This document shows, in pieces, positions 16,317 through 18,547 of a stretch of 18,547 nt of DNA (position 1 is the stretch's first letter; every line of letters begins with the position of its first letter). The notes beneath the pieces were generated by a model that was given only the letters and a program-made list of their open reading frames with translations, was not told the origin of the DNA and ran no database searches. The position numbers were made by a program, and so were the translations under genes. The DNA is from Bacillota bacterium (GTDB lineage: Bacteria; Bacillota; Clostridia; Oscillospirales; Ruminococcaceae). The stretch is taken from contig JAEZVA010000079.1 of the NCBI GenBank assembly GCA_023443315.1, positions 1 to 18,547 on the forward strand, read 5' to 3'.

Positions 16317-16359
16317 TGTGTTCCTCCAGCGTTCAATTCATTCTTTTTCAGTATATCCC

Positions 16360-16716
16360 TTACCCCGACGTTTGTAAACCTGCCACGCGCATGATTTCGC
16401 TAGGTAACTGCTGCTCCTCACACAATACGATGTTCCCATACTCCATACTGAGCCGCTCCGCAATCTCACGCAGCTCCGCATCGGTATCGTCATACAGAAT
16501 GAATAGCACGGTTCCTCGCGGTTGCAGCGTGTATTCCAGCAGGTTTTCAACAGCTCGAACGGAATATTCCAGCTCGGATGCCTGCCTGCGGATGATTTTG
16601 ATTGTGGCTGTATTGTCTTTGCCAAACAACAGAAACCGCGCAGCTAGCTCCAGTACAAAGATTATACCAAAAACCGAAAGTGCGGATAACAGGATAACAA
16701 TGACTGTTTGCGGCAT
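16360..16716 (-). CDS. Small single-span membrane protein of unknown function
   Basis: This 118-residue protein starts with one membrane segment (about 5-27, TVIVILLSALSVFGIIFVLELAA). A charged soluble part follows, in which a strand-like TVLFILYDDTDAELREIAERLS (about 69-90) stands out. The soluble part is probably cytoplasmic, given the positive residues just after the span (FGKDNTATIKIIRR). No catalytic motif or metal ligands are seen. I do not recognise a named family. The ATG at 16716 has a strong AGGAGG seven bases upstream. It is the first gene of the leftward cluster, 43 bases before recD2 with no terminator between, so it is likely co-expressed with recD2 and comFC. It could be a conserved small protein of spore-forming Clostridia; that is a guess. 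Confidence 0.7.
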   Translation of the reverse strand: MPQTVIVILLSALSVFGIIFVLELAARFLLFGKDNTATIKIIRRQASELEYSVRAVENLLEYTLQPRGTVLFILYDDTDAELREIAERLSMEYGNIVLCEEQQLPSEIMRVAGLQTSG

Positions 16717-16912
16717 AATAACCCCTCCTCATCTGACTTGTTATGGCCAGAACACACCTAAGATAATCTTTTTTGTAGATTGGCACTGGTTGCATCGTAA
16801 TAAAGGAGAAACCAAACCATTCGCATTGTAAATCCCGCTAAAAATGCCCCTTTTTATGTATCTACTCTAATTTATTGTATGTGGAAGTAAATATGTTGTG
16901 ATTATTTATCAG
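16717..16912. other. AT-rich intergenic space between divergent units
   Basis: These 196 bases separate the leftward recD2 cluster from the rightward FMN-riboswitch promoter. A minus-strand pair TTACGA and TACAAA with a 17-base spacer is a weak promoter candidate for the leftward cluster. I see no open frame with a ribosome binding site, no RNA gene and no repeat. Confidence 0.4.
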
Positions 16913-16941
16913 TTGACACCCACCCCGCTGCATACTATAAT
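16913..16941 (+). promoter_or_regulatory. Consensus sigma-A promoter for the FMN riboswitch/ribU unit
   Basis: TTGACA (16913-16918) and TATAAT (16936-16941) both match the consensus exactly with a 17-base spacer. Transcription would begin just before the aptamer P1 strand. Confidence 0.9.
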
Positions 16942-16952
16942 AATGGCATAAT

Positions 16953-17084
16953 CTGTTTCAGGGCGAGGTGTAACTCCTCACCGGCGGTAAAGGGCGTACA
17001 GCCACGAGTCCGCGAGCGGGATATCTTCCCGCCGATATCGGTTAGATTCCGAAACCGACGGTATAGTCCGGATGAAAGAAACAA
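16953..17084 (+). ncRNA. FMN riboswitch (RFN element)
   Basis: The sequence carries the conserved RFN blocks in order: CAGGGCGAGGTG...CTCACCGGCGGTAAAG, CACGAGTCCGCGAGC, GATATCGGT...GATTCCGAAACCGAC and GTATAGTCCGGATGAAAGA. P1 is closed by GTTTC (16955-16959) with GAAAC (17078-17082). P2-P6 helices are all recognisable. In this class FMN binding favours termination. The terminator at 17118-17149 and the downstream ribU gene fit a riboflavin-uptake feedback switch. Confidence 0.96.
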
Positions 17085-17117
17085 GAACCATACCGTTTTA
17101 CGATATGAATTCGTTTC

Positions 17118-17149
17118 GCCCCTGAGCTTTACTGGTTCAGGGGCTTTTT
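17118..17149 (+). terminator. FMN riboswitch expression-platform terminator
   Basis: GCCCCTGA (17118-17125) pairs with TCAGGGGC (17137-17144) and is followed by TTTTT (17145-17149). It lies 33 bases after the aptamer and 76 bases before ribU, so it should stop transcription when FMN is bound. Confidence 0.9.
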
Positions 17150-17225
17150 GTATGGTTTTTTGTTTGGGGCGGCTTTCCCCTATTCGCCGACAAAACAGAA
17201 ATCATCTTATTTGGAGGAATAAACC

Positions 17226-17819
17226 ATGCGTGCCAACAGCAAAACCAGACAGCTTACCTACATCGCGATGTTTTCTGCTATCTCAACTGTTTTGATGTAC
17301 CTTGAATTTCCACTGCCCTTTATGCCGCCTTTTTTAAAGGTTGACCTAAGTGGTATACCAATCTTGCTAGCAGCGTTTATGCTTGGTCCCGTTCAGGCGG
17401 TTGCAATTACCCTCATTAAAGACCTCGTTCACCTGCTTTCCACCCAAACGGGGGGTGTGGGTGAGCTTGCAGACTTTTTGGTTCTTTCCACCCTTGCCGT
17501 TACGGCGCACTATGTTTATGTGCTTGCCAAAACGAAAAAAAGTGCGCTGCTTGGGTGCGCAACTGGAAGCATCGCGGCGATTGCGGTGGCAAGCGTTTCA
17601 AACCACTTGCTAATTATCCCGTTTTATTCCAAGATAATGCCCATTGACGCCATTATTGCCGCCTGTGCCGCAGTAAACCCCGCCATCGACAGCATCGGCA
17701 TGTATATCCTGCTGGGCGTTATTCCGTTTAACATTGTAAAATGTTTTATCCTTTCATTTGTCACCATGCTAAGCTACAAAAAGCTTGCACACCTGATTCG
17801 CGCAAGTATACCCGTTTAG
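17226..17819 (+). CDS. ribU: ECF transporter riboflavin-binding S component RibU
   Basis: This 197-residue membrane protein of about six spans captures riboflavin and works with the shared ECF energising module (EcfA1, EcfA2, EcfT), which is not in this window. The diagnostic segment is the loop and third span FLKVDLSGIPILLAAFMLGPVQAVAITLIKDLVHLL (about 37-72), typical of RibU. The late NPAIDSIGMYILLGVIPFNIVKCFILSFVTMLSYKKL is also family-like. The FMN riboswitch directly upstream independently supports the flavin substrate. The ATG at 17226 follows GGAGG at good spacing. No terminator is visible after its stop, and the metK promoter begins 12 bases later. Some read-through into the SAM leader is therefore possible. 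Confidence 0.95.
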   Translation: MRANSKTRQLTYIAMFSAISTVLMYLEFPLPFMPPFLKVDLSGIPILLAAFMLGPVQAVAITLIKDLVHLLSTQTGGVGELADFLVLSTLAVTAHYVYVLAKTKKSALLGCATGSIAAIAVASVSNHLLIIPFYSKIMPIDAIIAACAAVNPAIDSIGMYILLGVIPFNIVKCFILSFVTMLSYKKLAHLIRASIPV

Positions 17820-17830
17820 TATATTACATG

Positions 17831-17860
17831 TTGACATTTTCCACCCTTTCATACTATAAT
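17831..17860 (+). promoter_or_regulatory. Sigma-A promoter for the SAM riboswitch/metK unit
   Basis: TTGACA (17831-17836) and TATAAT (17855-17860) match the consensus exactly with an 18-base spacer, placing the start just before the aptamer. Confidence 0.88.
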
Positions 17861-17881
17861 GGTACTAGACAATTGAATATC

Positions 17882-17974
17882 TCCTTATCAAGAGTGGTGG
17901 AGGGACTGGCCCTGTGAAACCCGGCAACCTGCAGATGTAAGGTGCCAATTCCAGCGTTAAAACGATAGATGAGG
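17882..17974 (+). ncRNA. SAM-I (S-box) riboswitch aptamer
   Basis: Conserved S-box blocks are present in order: CTTATCAAGAG, GGTGGAGGGACTGGCCC, GAAACCCGGCAACC, AAGGTGCCAATTCCAGC and CGATAGATGAG. P1 pairs the CTCCTTATC region with GATAGATGAG. The GGTGGAGGGA kink-turn region and the pseudoknot-forming loop are intact. SAM binding should favour the downstream terminator, giving feedback control of metK. Confidence 0.96.
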
Positions 17975-17989
17975 CTAAAATTAACTTAG

Positions 17990-18020
17990 ACGCCTCATCC
18001 TTATCGGTTGAGGCGTTTTT
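17990..18020 (+). terminator. SAM riboswitch expression-platform terminator
   Basis: ACGCCTCA (17990-17997) pairs with TGAGGCGT (18009-18016) and is followed by a T-run to 18020. The competing antiterminator is visible: GATGAGGC (17968-17975), which contains the 3' strand of P1, is an exact complement of GCCTCATC (17992-17999). Confidence 0.92.
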
Positions 18021-18110
18021 ATTATTCAGTATAAAAGCGGCGTATCTGCCGCCGCGAAAAAAGCAACACTAACGTTGTTGTATATCGATTTGCAATGGAG
18101 GAAAACAGAT

Positions 18111-18547
18111 ATGTCCAAGATGCTTTTTACATCCGAGTCAGTCACCGAGGGTCACCCCGACAAGGTGTGCGACCAAATTTCAGACGCTGTACTGGATGCG
18201 ATTCTTGCCCAAGACCCACTGGCGCGTGTGGCGTGTGAGACCGCTGTCACCACCGGAATGGCCCTTTTGATGGGCGAGATCACCTGCAACTGCTATGTGG
18301 ATATTCCAAAGCTTGCGCGTTCGGTAATTCAGGATATCGGCTATGACCGCGCAAAGATTGGTTTTGATGCGACTACCTGTGCGGTTCTGACGTCTATCGA
18401 CGAGCAGTCACCCGATATCGCGATGGGTGTAAACCGTGCGCTGGAAACCCGCGACAGCGATGCCAACGACACCGGCGCGGGTGATCAGGGCATGATGTTC
18501 GGGTACGCGTGCGACGAGACCAAAGAGCTGATGCCTATGCCCATCTC
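18111..18547 (+). CDS. metK: S-adenosylmethionine synthetase, 5' part (cut by window end)
   Basis: MetK makes S-adenosylmethionine from methionine and ATP in the cytoplasm. The first 145 codons of about 395 are present, and the frame is open to the window edge. FTSESVTEGHPDKVCDQISDA (6-26) holds the active-site H15 and D17. GAGDQGMMFGYA (122-133) is the family signature at the same position as in E. coli. The ATG at 18111 has ATGGAGG (18095-18101) upstream. The SAM-I riboswitch in its leader matches the product of the enzyme, so control is by end-product feedback at transcription. It is truncated only by the window. Confidence 0.97.
   Translation, partial: MSKMLFTSESVTEGHPDKVCDQISDAVLDAILAQDPLARVACETAVTTGMALLMGEITCNCYVDIPKLARSVIQDIGYDRAKIGFDATTCAVLTSIDEQSPDIAMGVNRALETRDSDANDTGAGDQGMMFGYACDETKELMPMPI

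Noticed and set aside
1..18547. CRISPR arrays, insertion sequences, toxin-antitoxin pairs or phage defence genes
   Set aside because: On reading both strands I saw no regularly spaced repeats, transposase motifs or recognisable defence or toxin genes.

Overview
The window reads as ordinary chromosomal DNA of a Gram-positive, probably spore-forming, fermentative anaerobe of the Clostridia, most likely in or near the Oscillospirales/Ruminococcaceae. This placement is an inference. It rests on a YlbJ-type sporulation membrane protein, pyruvate formate-lyase with its activase, strong sigma-A promoters (TTGACA-17/18-TATAAT), SAM-I and FMN riboswitches with intrinsic terminators, an ECF-type RibU, RecD2 without RecBC, and moderate GC. 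No phage, insertion sequence or CRISPR array is visible.

Layout. Positions 109-2894 (+) hold ylbJ, a 72-residue four-cysteine protein, and an Atg22/UMF1-type MFS transporter that ends at a strong terminator. Next is tRNA-Ser(GGA) at 3072-3164 with its own promoter and terminator. pflB and pflA follow (3398-6367, +), forming the pyruvate to formate + acetyl-CoA module, also closed by a terminator. Positions 6547-9883 form a small beta-glucan locus: a GH5 gene then a GH16 lipoprotein gene with a C-terminal carbohydrate-binding-like domain (both -), and a divergent AraC-type regulator (+). recQ (-) has its own AT-rich, palindrome-rich leader. An mreB/mbl homologue (12240-13259, -) has its own promoter and terminator. 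A leftward cluster lies upstream of it: an unnamed 118-residue membrane protein, recD2, then comFC, joining DNA repair with a competence/DNA-uptake relative.

The right end (16913-18547, +) holds two riboswitch-controlled units. The first is promoter, FMN aptamer, terminator and ribU (riboflavin uptake). The second is promoter, SAM-I aptamer, terminator and metK (SAM synthesis), with metK cut by the window edge after 145 codons.

I found no strong candidate for a wholly new system. The better leads are modest. They are two small conserved-looking proteins of unknown function, a RecQ with an extra C-terminal region, the compact beta-glucan locus with repeats in its divergent control region, and the fine structure of the regulatory leaders.
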